NCBI GenBank assembly: GCA_038851035.1
Contig: JAWCLH010000008.1
Location: 29,870-93,869 of the forward strand
Reading direction: 5' to 3'
DNA length: 64,000 nucleotides
From: Thermoplasmata archaeon
GTDB taxonomy: Archaea > Thermoplasmatota > DTKX01 > VGTL01
Below, one piece after another: positions 1 through 8,126 of the stretch. Numbering within the stretch: position 1 is the first letter of the stretch; each line of letters starts with the position of its first letter. The notes under the pieces are model-generated. The model did no database searches, had not been told where the DNA came from, and saw only the letters and a program-made list of their open reading frames with translations. The translations under genes and the position numbers were made by a program.

Positions 1-1
1 A

Positions 2-2119
2 AGCCTCGCCCAGACCATCCGGGGGAATCTCACGGTCTACATCGGCGGCTTCCCGGTAACGACGCCCGTTACCTGGCCGCTCGTCGGCAACACCACGGAG
101 CTGCTCAGGGTCGCGGATCTGGCCACGCTCTATACCTTCTCGCACCTTGTAGTGGACATGGGCACCCTCGGAAGCCTTCAGGTCGACACCTCTTCCTCCT
201 TCTCCCCTCCGCTCGAGAGCTATAAATTCCCCCTCTCCCCCGGCCTCAGCTGGCGCCTCAGCTCGACCGTGAGCGCATGGACCCGGACCTCGGGAAGCAT
301 GGGGGCATTCGAGTACAACACCACCACCGTCATAGAGGCCATGGCTACGGTGGCCGGCGAAGAAACGGTCCCGACCCCGGTAGGTGCGCTGCGCTGCCTC
401 AACATCACCCACCGCGGGACCAGCACCACACCTGGCGGGTCCCCGGAGCCCTACAACAGGACCATTCTTTATTCACCGGGGGCTGAGAAAGAGGCCATCA
501 AGACCTCCGGGCTCGGCTGGGCCCCCGTCGCCCTCGCCCTCTCCGATTTCAAGGTCAATCACGCGCCGAGGGTAGTTTCGCCCCCAACCCCCGTCTCCTT
601 CCCCGAGGACACCGTTGACACCTCCCTGAATCTCTCGGGTATTTTCTCGGACCCGGACAATGGCGACGAGCTGAGGTTCAGCGCCTCCGGCCTGGCCAAC
701 ATCAGCGCGCAGGTGGATGCCCGAACGGGAGCGGTGAGGCTTGTGCCCCCACAGAACTGGAGCGGCTCAGAAACCGCACGCTTCAGGGCACAGGACTCTC
801 GTGGCGCCGCCTGCGAGACCTCCCTACAGATCACAGTGACCCCCGTTAACGACCCGCCCTTTGTCTCAGCCCCGCTCGGCGCGGTCGTGATGGACGAGGA
901 TACCGTGGACGAGACGCTCAACCTCACCCCCCACTTCTCCGACCCGGACCTCCTCTACGGGGACGGGCTCAATTTCTCCTTCAGGAATAATGGAAGTGTG
1001 GCAGTTCAGGTCCATGCGAACGGCACCGTCCTCCTCTCCCCCCTGACGAACTGGAGCGGGTTCGTCAATATCACATTTGTGGCGACTGACCTCGAGGGCG
1101 AAAAGGCGGAGGGGATACTGGAGCTCGCCGTCCGCAACACCCCTGACGCTCCCGTCTGCACCTGCGCCACCCACCGCCTCGAGGTTCCTGAGGACGGAGC
1201 GCTCACCCTCAGCCTTCCGGAGCGCTTCTTCGACGCAGACCTTCCCTACGGGGATAGGTTGGTCTTCAGCGCCTCCTCAGCTCTGCCCGGGATGGTACTA
1301 GACATCGAGCCCGGGAGGTGGGAGCTCCGCGTCACCCCTCCATCCAACTTCAGCGGCTCTGCGCCCCTGCTCTTCCGCGCCACGGACTCCACAAATATGA
1401 GCGCAGAAGAGGAGGTGGAGCTCTCTGTTGTTCCTGTCAATGACCCGCCCGTAATTCTGGCAAGCTATCCCGTCGAGAGAAGCGTGTCGCTGCCCGAGAA
1501 CTCCACTCTAGAATTCCACGCGGTCGCCATGGACGCTGACTCTCCCGCCCTCCAGTATCTTTGGTTCCTTGACGGCGCAGTTGTGGGCGAGGGGCCCTCG
1601 TTCAATCTCACGCCCACCTTCGACTCCGCTGGCGTCCACGACCTGCGCATAAGGGTCTCGGACGGCGAGCTGGAGGCTGAAGCGGATTGGAGAGTCACCG
1701 TCCTGAACGTAAACAGGCCACCCCAGAACGTCCGGGTTCTCTCACCCGCGGAGGGAGCCAGAATTCAGAAGGGGAGGAAGGTTGTTCTCAGGGCCTGCGC
1801 GACCGACCCGGACGGGGACGCGCTCACCTTTGTCTGGAAGGAAAGCGGGAGGGTGCTGGGAACGGGCGAGCTGCTGGAGCTGGGAGGATTCAAGGAGGGA
1901 AGGCACACGCTCACAGTCTTGGTCAGTGACGGAAACTCGACCGTGGATGCCTCGGTCTCGTTCGCGGTCGCACCTCCACCCTCTTCGAGCTCGCCGGCCC
2001 CGGGGGGCCCGATGCTCCTGCTCGCCGCGCTCGCGCTCCTGTATGCGAAGAGATTTTTTCTGGAGAGGGAGAGGCGAGAGATAGAAAAAATTAAATTCGA
2101 TGTAACAGATGAGCGGTGA
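2..2119 (+). CDS. Cadherin/PKD-like repeat surface protein, 5' end cut off
   Basis: The reading frame is open from the first bases of the window, so the N-terminus lies outside it; the GTG at 152 is only the first in-frame start-like codon. After a beta-rich region, about five tandem Ig-fold repeats follow, each opening with a motif such as VNDPPF, VNDPPV or VNRPPQ and carrying EDT and SDPD elements typical of cadherin-like or PKD-type domains. The first three are cadherin-like and the last two PKD-like (DPDGDALTFVW). A hydrophobic segment (GGPMLLLAALALLYA) followed by a basic, charged tail ends the protein, which fits a C-terminal membrane anchor with the repeats outside the cell. Many N-x-S/T sequons suit archaeal N-glycosylation. 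The role is probably adhesion or cell envelope; the ligand is unknown. Confidence 0.8.
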   Translation, partial: SLAQTIRGNLTVYIGGFPVTTPVTWPLVGNTTELLRVADLATLYTFSHLVVDMGTLGSLQVDTSSSFSPPLESYKFPLSPGLSWRLSSTVSAWTRTSGSMGAFEYNTTTVIEAMATVAGEETVPTPVGALRCLNITHRGTSTTPGGSPEPYNRTILYSPGAEKEAIKTSGLGWAPVALALSDFKVNHAPRVVSPPTPVSFPEDTVDTSLNLSGIFSDPDNGDELRFSASGLANISAQVDARTGAVRLVPPQNWSGSETARFRAQDSRGAACETSLQITVTPVNDPPFVSAPLGAVVMDEDTVDETLNLTPHFSDPDLLYGDGLNFSFRNNGSVAVQVHANGTVLLSPLTNWSGFVNITFVATDLEGEKAEGILELAVRNTPDAPVCTCATHRLEVPEDGALTLSLPERFFDADLPYGDRLVFSASSALPGMVLDIEPGRWELRVTPPSNFSGSAPLLFRATDSTNMSAEEEVELSVVPVNDPPVILASYPVERSVSLPENSTLEFHAVAMDADSPALQYLWFLDGAVVGEGPSFNLTPTFDSAGVHDLRIRVSDGELEAEADWRVTVLNVNRPPQNVRVLSPAEGARIQKGRKVVLRACATDPDGDALTFVWKESGRVLGTGELLELGGFKEGRHTLTVLVSDGNSTVDASVSFAVAPPPSSSSPAPGGPMLLLAALALLYAKRFFLERERREIEKIKFDVTDER

Positions 2120-2360
2120 TGGGCAGGGCCCTCCCGGCGCCCCGTGCGCAAATCAATACGCGCGGCGGCTCAGACCGGAGGCCTAGAGTGCGGCACACTG
2201 ATGCACGGCGGTGCGGCGGCAGGTGAAATCGGGCCATTGTATTTTGGGGGGAAAAGGTTGGTGCGGCCCATCGGCCCGGGGCCGGAGCGAGACTCTACAG
2301 GAGGGCTGGGACTGAGTCTGAACCACCAACCTACATCGCTGGCGGCGAGGGGGCGCGGGC

Positions 2361-4253
2361 ATGGAGGGGGAGAGGGATGAGGCGCGAGTTCTGAAAATAG
2401 CCCGCGCCCTTTCCTACATCAACTTCTCGTCTCTTGAGAGCTGGTACGGGCATCCCGGATTCATCAAGATATTCCAGGGACTCAAGGAGAGCGGTCCGGA
2501 CCTCGGATGGGCGCTAGTGATTGGCGGAATGGAGAGGGCCCTCCTTGGCGACAGGAGCACCCCGCCCGAGATCTACTCCGGAATTCTAAAAGAGAACAGA
2601 GTGACGATTCTGCATCTCCTTGGGCTCTTTCCACAGCACCCGCCCATCAGGCTCCATGGAAGGGGCTTTAGAATACACGGCCTGAGTCCCTTTCATGCGG
2701 ACATAGCGCCGCATCTCCAGAGGGTACTGGAGCGCTTCGGGAAAGGAGAGCTCGGACTCGAGGGCCTCGGGGAGGAGCTATACCGCCTCCACACGAGCGA
2801 CATGAGGGACTCCTTGTACTACCACGCTCTTCTGGCCGCTCGCGCCGTGCGCCACCCCGTTTCTGCCCACCTGCTCTGGAAGGCGGTCACGCTCCTTCCA
2901 AGTGGCGGTCTAGGGGGTTCCGAGGTCGAGCGCTCGATTCAGAGGCTCGAGCTATGCCAGAAAGAGCAGCTTAGCCTGGCGCTGCTCAGGGACCCGAGGT
3001 CCGGGAGCGCCCGTCTGGAGAGGTACCTGCCGGCCTGTCCGGGCGACACCACAGCCATTCCCTCTGGGACAGTACAGCCGCCCGTCGTCGCGCTTTTCCC
3101 CGGCGCACCCCACCCCGCAGAGCCGACTCCACATCCAGAAGACTACATGACGAAGGCGAGGCGCTTTCTAAAGGAGCGCGGGGTTCCGGAGTGGAGCCCC
3201 GGGTCACCAAGATTCCCTGGCCTCGAGGGCCTCTCCACCGCCTCGCTCGAACGCCTCCTAGCGCCCTTCCTTCTGAGGTGCTTCTCCCGTCCGGGAGAGC
3301 TAATCGACAATAGCGAGCTGATTCTGGCGGTGGGTCCTCCAGAGGTGGACAAACTGGCCCTGCTCCGCTCCATCGCGGGCGGGCTCGGCCTAATATTCAA
3401 GATGGTGCCCTGCCACCAGCTCTATTCGCGCTGGGCCGGAGAGACGGAGAGCAAAATCATCGCGGCTCTCTCTGCGGCCAGAGAGGAGGCGGAAAGGGGT
3501 GGGGCACCGGCAATGGTCGTATTCCCGAGCTCCGCCGACCTACGCGAGGGTCGGGGCTCGAAAGGGCTGCGTAGGAGCGAGACCCGTGAGTTGCCGCTCC
3601 CGTCAGCTTGTGGAGGGCTCGGAGGCGAGCCGGGTGCGCTCTATGAGGACCGCGGGGCCGGAGGCAGCCCGGACCAGGACGTAATTCTCGCCCTGGCCGC
3701 CCTCCTCACTGGCCCGAGAAAGCTCGAGGCCTTGGGCGCGAGCCGGCGCCCAGTTCTTCCTGTCGCCACCGCCCCCTCGGCGTCGGTATTGGACTCGGTG
3801 CTGAGGAGCAGGCTCACAGTCGTTCGCTTTGACCCGCCGAGCGAGGAAGAGCTCGAGCGGCTGCTAATCCAGAACGTCGTCGGGAGATACCTCGTCTGCG
3901 ATTTTGAGAGAGTGTCCTTCGCCTCGCTCGCGTCGGAGGCGCGGGGGCTCATGCCCGCTGACATCGCCGCTGCTGCCAGGGCGGCGAAGCTACGCGCACT
4001 ACAGAGAAGGGCCCGAGAGCTCGGGACGAGCCTCTCCTCTGCGCCCCCCGGGCTCAGGGAGAGAATTCGCGACAGTTACATCATTCTTGAGGAGGACCTC
4101 AGGGCGGCGATTCGCGCGAGGAAAGGGGGCCCAGCGGGCGAGAGGGGTGGGCGCGCTCGCGAGCTCTCTTGCGAGCTCTCTTTAATCAATGGCCAGCCGA
4201 GACTTGGGCAGGCTCGCCTTTACAGATGGAGCGACGGGGAGGGGTCTCATTGA
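2361..4253 (+). CDS. Degenerate AAA+ domain protein, probably not an active ATPase
   Basis: 630 residues. The first 270 are helical and not recognised. From about residue 300 the chain follows an AAA+ module: LILAVGPPEVDKLALLRSIA aligns with the P-loop, SRWAGETESKIIAALSAAREEA with the conserved stretch before Walker B, MVVFPSSADL with Walker B, and VLPVATAPSASVLDSVLRSRLTVVRFDPPSEEEL with the sensor-1 to arginine-finger region. The catalytic residues are poorly kept: the P-loop reads GPPEVDKL instead of GPPGTGKT, Walker B lacks the DE pair, and the sensor Asn is Ala. A helical C-terminal lid follows. The likely role is structural or regulatory, perhaps as a partner of an active AAA+ protein. 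A zinc-ribbon gene starts 57 bases downstream and may share the transcript. Confidence 0.72.
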   Translation: MEGERDEARVLKIARALSYINFSSLESWYGHPGFIKIFQGLKESGPDLGWALVIGGMERALLGDRSTPPEIYSGILKENRVTILHLLGLFPQHPPIRLHGRGFRIHGLSPFHADIAPHLQRVLERFGKGELGLEGLGEELYRLHTSDMRDSLYYHALLAARAVRHPVSAHLLWKAVTLLPSGGLGGSEVERSIQRLELCQKEQLSLALLRDPRSGSARLERYLPACPGDTTAIPSGTVQPPVVALFPGAPHPAEPTPHPEDYMTKARRFLKERGVPEWSPGSPRFPGLEGLSTASLERLLAPFLLRCFSRPGELIDNSELILAVGPPEVDKLALLRSIAGGLGLIFKMVPCHQLYSRWAGETESKIIAALSAAREEAERGGAPAMVVFPSSADLREGRGSKGLRRSETRELPLPSACGGLGGEPGALYEDRGAGGSPDQDVILALAALLTGPRKLEALGASRRPVLPVATAPSASVLDSVLRSRLTVVRFDPPSEEELERLLIQNVVGRYLVCDFERVSFASLASEARGLMPADIAAAARAAKLRALQRRARELGTSLSSAPPGLRERIRDSYIILEEDLRAAIRARKGGPAGERGGRARELSCELSLINGQPRLGQARLYRWSDGEGSH

Positions 4254-4310
4254 ATTTCAGCCCCGAGCAACCCCGGAACCAGGAGGAGGGCCCGGGCGCG
4301 GGGAAGAGAG

Positions 4311-4613
4311 TTGAGACAGTTCGAAGGGGGTGAGGAGACGTTTGTCTGCGCGGGATGCGGGAGGGTCGAGAGGGAGATTGCCGCAACATGTCCGGAGTGC
4401 GGTTCCGTGATGAGGAGCGAGAGGGAGCTGGTGCATAGGTGGGTAGGAAGCCCCGGGCCAAATCAGGGCTTCATGCTGAACTGCAGAGAGAGGAGTCGGG
4501 TTGCATTCATGGACTACGAAATCGCCAACGAGCTGCCCTACTGCCCCTTCTGCAGAAAAGAAATCGAGTATAGGCCGCGTAATCTTCTAGGGAGCGAGGG
4601 CGCAGAGCTCTGA
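4311..4613 (+). CDS. Small zinc-ribbon protein
   Basis: 100 residues starting at TTG 4311. CAGC and CPEC near residues 13-33 form one four-cysteine zinc ribbon. A lone C in the middle and CPFC near residue 79 could make a second, incomplete site. No other domain is recognised. It follows the degenerate AAA+ gene on the same strand with a short gap, so the two may be co-transcribed. The TTG start is a best guess; an AGGAGGAGG stretch lies about 30 bases upstream, which is too far to be decisive. The protein could be a small nucleic-acid or protein-binding factor, but nothing here shows its target. Confidence 0.6.
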   Translation: MRQFEGGEETFVCAGCGRVEREIAATCPECGSVMRSERELVHRWVGSPGPNQGFMLNCRERSRVAFMDYEIANELPYCPFCRKEIEYRPRNLLGSEGAEL

Positions 4614-4790
4614 GAGTTTTGTGGCGCGGGCCGCGGATGCGGCCTCAAGGAAGTCCCGCTCTTCTCCCGTCCAGCTCAGCAGCCTATTGCGTGTGGCGAG
4701 GTCTCTTTCCCCCGGATTTCTCTCGTAGTAGAGGAAATATAGGGGAGGGGCGTAAGAAAAGGATTATAGAGGGGTAAAGCATATCTGCCT

Positions 4791-5681
4791 ATGCATCGAC
4801 GCTGGAGGGAGAGGATGGTTAAAAGTAGGGCTAAATCCACATGGATTGTCATCCCGAGCTGCGCAGGCCTGTTCCTGTGGAAAAAAAAGAAGGCAGAGCC
4901 TTCCCCACCCTCCACGCCCACGCAGCCATCGCCACCACCGGGAGGCGGGGCTGGTGTCCCTCCCTCCCTCACGCCCGTAGCGCCGCCCCAGCCCGCCCCG
5001 CTCTCCGGCAGTATGGGAACGGAGTCGTATCCTAAGGCCAAGCCCGCACCACCGGAAAAGCTCAGAGAGTGGGCCGAATTCGAGAGAATTTATGGCCAGC
5101 CCCATCCCGAGGCCGGAGGCTGGGTCAACCCCCCGCCCGCCGGATGGGTCAGCGGTGGAAGGCCTAGGTGCCCCGTGGATGGCTTCAGCGTCTCCTACGA
5201 GGTCTTCAGCGGCCAGTACTTCTGCTCCCGGTGCAACAAGAGGTACACAAAGGAAGAGGTCGCTCCCAAGGGGCCCTCGCGCGAGTACGAGTATTTTGCA
5301 GTGAGCGCTTCCCGCGTGAGGTCGGAGGAGGAGGCAGGGGAGGCCTCGAGCCGCCCGGCCGGTGAATCGGCCCCACAGCCGCTCTGGCTGAGCGCTGGCG
5401 CGACGTTGGAATCCGGCGGAGAGGAGGCTTCACCGGCGGAGACTGGGCCCTCTCCCGAAACTGCCGGAGCGCCCGAGCCGTCCCCTAGAGAAGAGATGGA
5501 GTCACCGGAGGGCACACCAGCCGCTCAGCCGGAACCGGTCACCGAAGCGGAGCCGGTCCCCCCCTCCGCAGAGCCCCTACCTGAGGCCGAACCAGCGGAG
5601 CTAGAGCCGGGCGCCGGAACTACCGAAGCCGCCCCCAGGGGAGAGACCCCAGAGAAGCCGAGAAAACCGGAGGGCGGCTGA
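4791..5681 (+). CDS. Pro/Glu-rich protein with partial zinc-finger motif
   Basis: 296 residues from ATG 4791; ATG 4815 is an alternative start. A short hydrophobic stretch near residues 18-31 is followed by four lysines, then a proline-rich linker. A compact central part (about residues 85-165) contains CPVDG and CSRCNKRY, which may hold a metal with three visible cysteines. The last 130 residues are a low-complexity Glu/Pro/Ala tail, as often seen in high-GC archaea. Reading frames on the opposite strand also stay open here, but this one has protein-like spacing of CxxC and an AT-rich promoter-like stretch (ggattatag, near 4765) ahead of it. It could be membrane-tethered. The function is not recognised. 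Confidence 0.5.
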   Translation: MHRRWRERMVKSRAKSTWIVIPSCAGLFLWKKKKAEPSPPSTPTQPSPPPGGGAGVPPSLTPVAPPQPAPLSGSMGTESYPKAKPAPPEKLREWAEFERIYGQPHPEAGGWVNPPPAGWVSGGRPRCPVDGFSVSYEVFSGQYFCSRCNKRYTKEEVAPKGPSREYEYFAVSASRVRSEEEAGEASSRPAGESAPQPLWLSAGATLESGGEEASPAETGPSPETAGAPEPSPREEMESPEGTPAAQPEPVTEAEPVPPSAEPLPEAEPAELEPGAGTTEAAPRGETPEKPRKPEGG

Positions 5682-5810
5682 GGGTCTAGGCGATGCCCAG
5701 CCCCTCCCCCTTTGATTTTTCCGTTTAGCTCTACGAATAGGCGTGGTGGCGCGGAGCGAGACCGCTACGCTGAATCTGATGCCTCTCGCGCACCGCCCTC
5801 GCCAGTCAGC

Positions 5811-5825
5811 AAAAATAATATATTC
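5811..5825 (+). promoter_or_regulatory. TATA-like promoter of the S6e - aIF2 gamma - PIN cluster
   Basis: A 15-base A/T-only run broken by one C sits in GC-rich surroundings about 45 bases before the S6e start, the distance expected for an archaeal TATA box with a short leader. A purine-rich GAGAGGGATGAG precedes the ATG. Confidence 0.55.
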
Positions 5826-5862
5826 TACCTGACTGTATGGTGCCCTCCCTGAGAGGGATGAG

Positions 5863-6279
5863 ATGGTACAGTTCACGGCTGTGATATCCGACCCGAAGAC
5901 GGGGAAGTCGTACCAGACAGTGGTCTCTGGACACCACGCCAACTCCCTGATCGGAAAAAAAATAGGCGATGAGTTCGACGGAATCTTCGTGGGCCTCCCG
6001 GGCTACAAGCTCGTTGTCAGGGGCGGGAGCGACAAGGACGGGTTCCCAATGAGGAAGGACCTTCCGGGACCAAGGAGGCGGGAGGTTCTGGTGAGCAGGA
6101 GCACCGGCTACAGGATGGGCGAGCCCGGCGTCCGCCGGAGAAGGCATTTTAGGGGAAACACAATCTCTCCCGAAATCGTGCAGATCAATCTGAGAATCTC
6201 TGCCCACGGCTCCAAGCCGATCGAGGATGCACTGAAGGCGAAGGGAGATCAGGCCCAGCCCCAAGCGAAGAAGGCCTGA
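5863..6279 (+). CDS. rps6e: Small ribosomal subunit protein eS6 (S6e)
   Basis: 138 residues, typical length for archaeal S6e. The N-terminus [18 protein letters not shown], the [10 protein letters not shown] segment, [16 protein letters not shown] and the basic [25 protein letters not shown] stretches are family signatures. It is a component of the 30S subunit and lacks the long phosphorylated tail of eukaryotic S6. It starts the conserved archaeal order S6e - aIF2 gamma - PIN protein, and the aIF2 gamma start follows after 17 bases, so the genes are almost certainly one transcript. The last residues (QAQPQAKKA) are low complexity and probably disordered. Confidence 0.96.
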   Translation: MVQFTAVISDPKTGKSYQTVVSGHHANSLIGKKIGDEFDGIFVGLPGYKLVVRGGSDKDGFPMRKDLPGPRRREVLVSRSTGYRMGEPGVRRRRHFRGNTISPEIVQINLRISAHGSKPIEDALKAKGDQAQPQAKKA

Positions 6280-6296
6280 GCAGAAGGGAGCGAAGG

Positions 6297-7526
6297 ATGA
6301 AGGTTCCGACTCAGCCTGTGGTCAACATCGGGATGGTCGGCCACGTCGACCATGGCAAGACCACCCTCACGAAGGCCCTCACGGGCGAGTGGACCGATAG
6401 GCACTCCGAGGAGATAAAGAGGGGCATAAGCATCAAGCTCGGCTACGCCGACGCCGCCTTCTACAGATGCCCCAAGTGCGGCGAGCCGGAGTGCTTCTCG
6501 ACCAAAGAGGAGTGCCCCGTTTGCAACTCGAAAACGGAGCTCCTGCGCTCCGTGTCCTTCGTCGACTCTCCCGGCCACGAGACCCTGATGGCGACAATGC
6601 TATCGGGCGCGGCCCTGATGAACGGCGCGCTCCTCCTGATAGCGGCCAACGAGCCCTGTCCACAGCCCCAGACCCGCGAGCACCTGATGGCGCTGGACAT
6701 CGTGGGCATAAAGAACATTATCGTCGTGCAGAACAAGATAGACATCGTCAGCGAGGAACAGGCCGTACAGAACTATCGTGAGATTGAGGAGTTCTGCAAG
6801 GGAACGGTTGCGGAGGGCGCACCCATCGTGCCAGTCTCCGCACACCACGACGCAAACCTGGACATCTTGATTCAGGCGATAGAGAAAACCATACCGACTC
6901 CTAGGCTGGACCCCGATAAGCCCTCGAGAATGTACATCGCGAGGTCGTTCGACGTCAACCTTCCCGGTACAAGGCCCAGGGAACTTAAAGGCGGAGTGGT
7001 GGGCGGGTCGATTATCCAAGGGACCCTGAGCGTCGGCGAGGAAGTAGAGATTCGGCCCGGCCTTAGGACGGCCGACAAGAAGCCGCACTGGGAGCCGATA
7101 CGAACGAGGGTTGTCTCCCTCGTCTCAGGAGGAAGGGAGGTGAAGAGCGCCGCACCCGGCGGGCTTGTGGGGATAGGAACGGAGCTAGACCCCTTTTTCA
7201 CGAAGTCCGACGCACTCGTGGGCAACATGCTCGGGGCGCCCGGGACCCTACCACCCGTCTGGGACACTCTGGTCCTTAAAACCCATCTTCTCGAGAGAAT
7301 GGTCGGCACGCAGGAGGCGGCGGAGGTCAAGGAAATCAAGACCAAGGAGCCCCTGATGCTCAACGTGGGCGTGGCAACGACGGTCGGGGTGGTGACGGCC
7401 TGCCACGGCGACATCTGCACATTCTCCCTCAAGCTCCCTGTGTGCGCCGAGAAGGGCCAGAGGGTCGCGCTCAGCCGGAAGGTCGGGGGCAGGTGGCGGC
7501 TGATTGGATACGGGGAGATTCAGTAG
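6297..7526 (+). CDS. eif2g: Translation initiation factor aIF2 subunit gamma
   Basis: 409 residues, full length. This is the GTPase subunit of aIF2 that carries initiator Met-tRNA to the small ribosomal subunit. The P-loop GHVDHGKT is at residues 15-22, the switch-1 region contains [11 protein letters not shown], a zinc knuckle CPKCGEPEC...CPVC is inserted near residues 59-77, the G3 motif is DSPGHE, and the G4 motif is NKID. Domains II and III follow with the KGGVVGGSI beta-barrel signature. It lies between S6e and the PIN-domain gene, a common archaeal arrangement that couples initiation and ribosome genes. Confidence 0.97.
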   Translation: MKVPTQPVVNIGMVGHVDHGKTTLTKALTGEWTDRHSEEIKRGISIKLGYADAAFYRCPKCGEPECFSTKEECPVCNSKTELLRSVSFVDSPGHETLMATMLSGAALMNGALLLIAANEPCPQPQTREHLMALDIVGIKNIIVVQNKIDIVSEEQAVQNYREIEEFCKGTVAEGAPIVPVSAHHDANLDILIQAIEKTIPTPRLDPDKPSRMYIARSFDVNLPGTRPRELKGGVVGGSIIQGTLSVGEEVEIRPGLRTADKKPHWEPIRTRVVSLVSGGREVKSAAPGGLVGIGTELDPFFTKSDALVGNMLGAPGTLPPVWDTLVLKTHLLERMVGTQEAAEVKEIKTKEPLMLNVGVATTVGVVTACHGDICTFSLKLPVCAEKGQRVALSRKVGGRWRLIGYGEIQ

Positions 7527-7596
7527 CGGGCCGGAGGGGGAGGGAGTGACCGGCGAGGGCGGCGGGGAGGAGCGAATTCAGAGGTGGAAGACAAAA

Positions 7597-7977
7597 ATGG
7601 TGAGGGAGGGGGGAGGGCCTCTCGTCGTGCTAGACGCCAACGCGCTCATGATGCCCTTCCAGTTTTCGATCAATCTTGACGCAGAGCTCCAGCGAGTCCT
7701 CCCGGGATGCAAGGCGGTCGTGCCCTCCTCGGTGGTCGAGGAGCTCCGCGCCCTCAGCGCCTCGAAAAAGCGTCCCGAGGCGAGGGCGGCGCTCGAACTC
7801 GCGAAGCGCTATAGAGTTGTAGAAGCGGAGGGCGGGGGGGACGAGGCTGTTCTGAGCGCGGCCCTCAGGATCGGCGCGGTGCTCCTGACCAACGACGCCT
7901 CGCTCAGAAAGAGGGCAAGGGGGGCCGGGCTGAGGGTGATGTACCTGCGGGGGAGGGGCCATCTCGAGATTCTGTGA
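7597..7977 (+). CDS. PIN-domain protein, Fcf1/Utp24-like ribosome-biogenesis nuclease candidate
   Basis: 126 residues from ATG 7597. This start is chosen because the longer frame beginning at 7504 would overlap the end of the aIF2 gamma gene with low-complexity sequence. The four acidic positions of PIN nucleases are visible: VVLDANALM near the N-terminus, SSVVEELRAL, GGGDEAVLSAA, and LTNDASLRKR. Archaeal homologues adjacent to aIF2 gamma are related to Fcf1/Utp24, the nuclease acting on pre-rRNA. A toxin-type VapC is less likely because no antitoxin gene precedes it. The end of this gene is echoed just downstream by a degenerate copy of its last codons. Confidence 0.85.
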   Translation: MVREGGGPLVVLDANALMMPFQFSINLDAELQRVLPGCKAVVPSSVVEELRALSASKKRPEARAALELAKRYRVVEAEGGGDEAVLSAALRIGAVLLTNDASLRKRARGAGLRVMYLRGRGHLEIL

Positions 7978-7985
7978 GGGGCGAC

Positions 7986-8043
7986 AGATCACCGACGACG
8001 CCTCGTTTCTCCACCCTCCGGGGCCACATCGAGATCCTGTGAG
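7986..8043 (+). repeat. Degenerate duplicate of the 3' end of the PIN gene
   Basis: The gene ends with codons for ...TNDASLRK...RGHLEIL and TGA. The next bases can be read as TDDASFL, then in another frame RGHIEIL and TGA. The stretch ggggccacatcgagatcctg matches the gene end ggggccatctcgagattctg at 18 of 20 positions. It looks like what remains of a tandem duplication of the last 30 or so codons, with an internal deletion and a frameshift. Confidence 0.6.
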
Positions 8044-8126
8044 TGGTGACCGTCTGCCCGGACCGGCCGGGACAGCGCGGGCCCGGGCGGGATCGCAACG
8101 GGGCCCTCCGGTCGCGCGCCGGGCCC

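Noticed and set aside
2144..2380. 78-codon frame between the first two genes
   Set aside because: Gly/Arg-rich composition with no motif, and it overlaps the start of the next gene.
4676..5105. Minus-strand frames opposite the Pro/Glu-rich gene
   Set aside because: They are compositionally the mirror of the proline linker and lack promoter or motif support.
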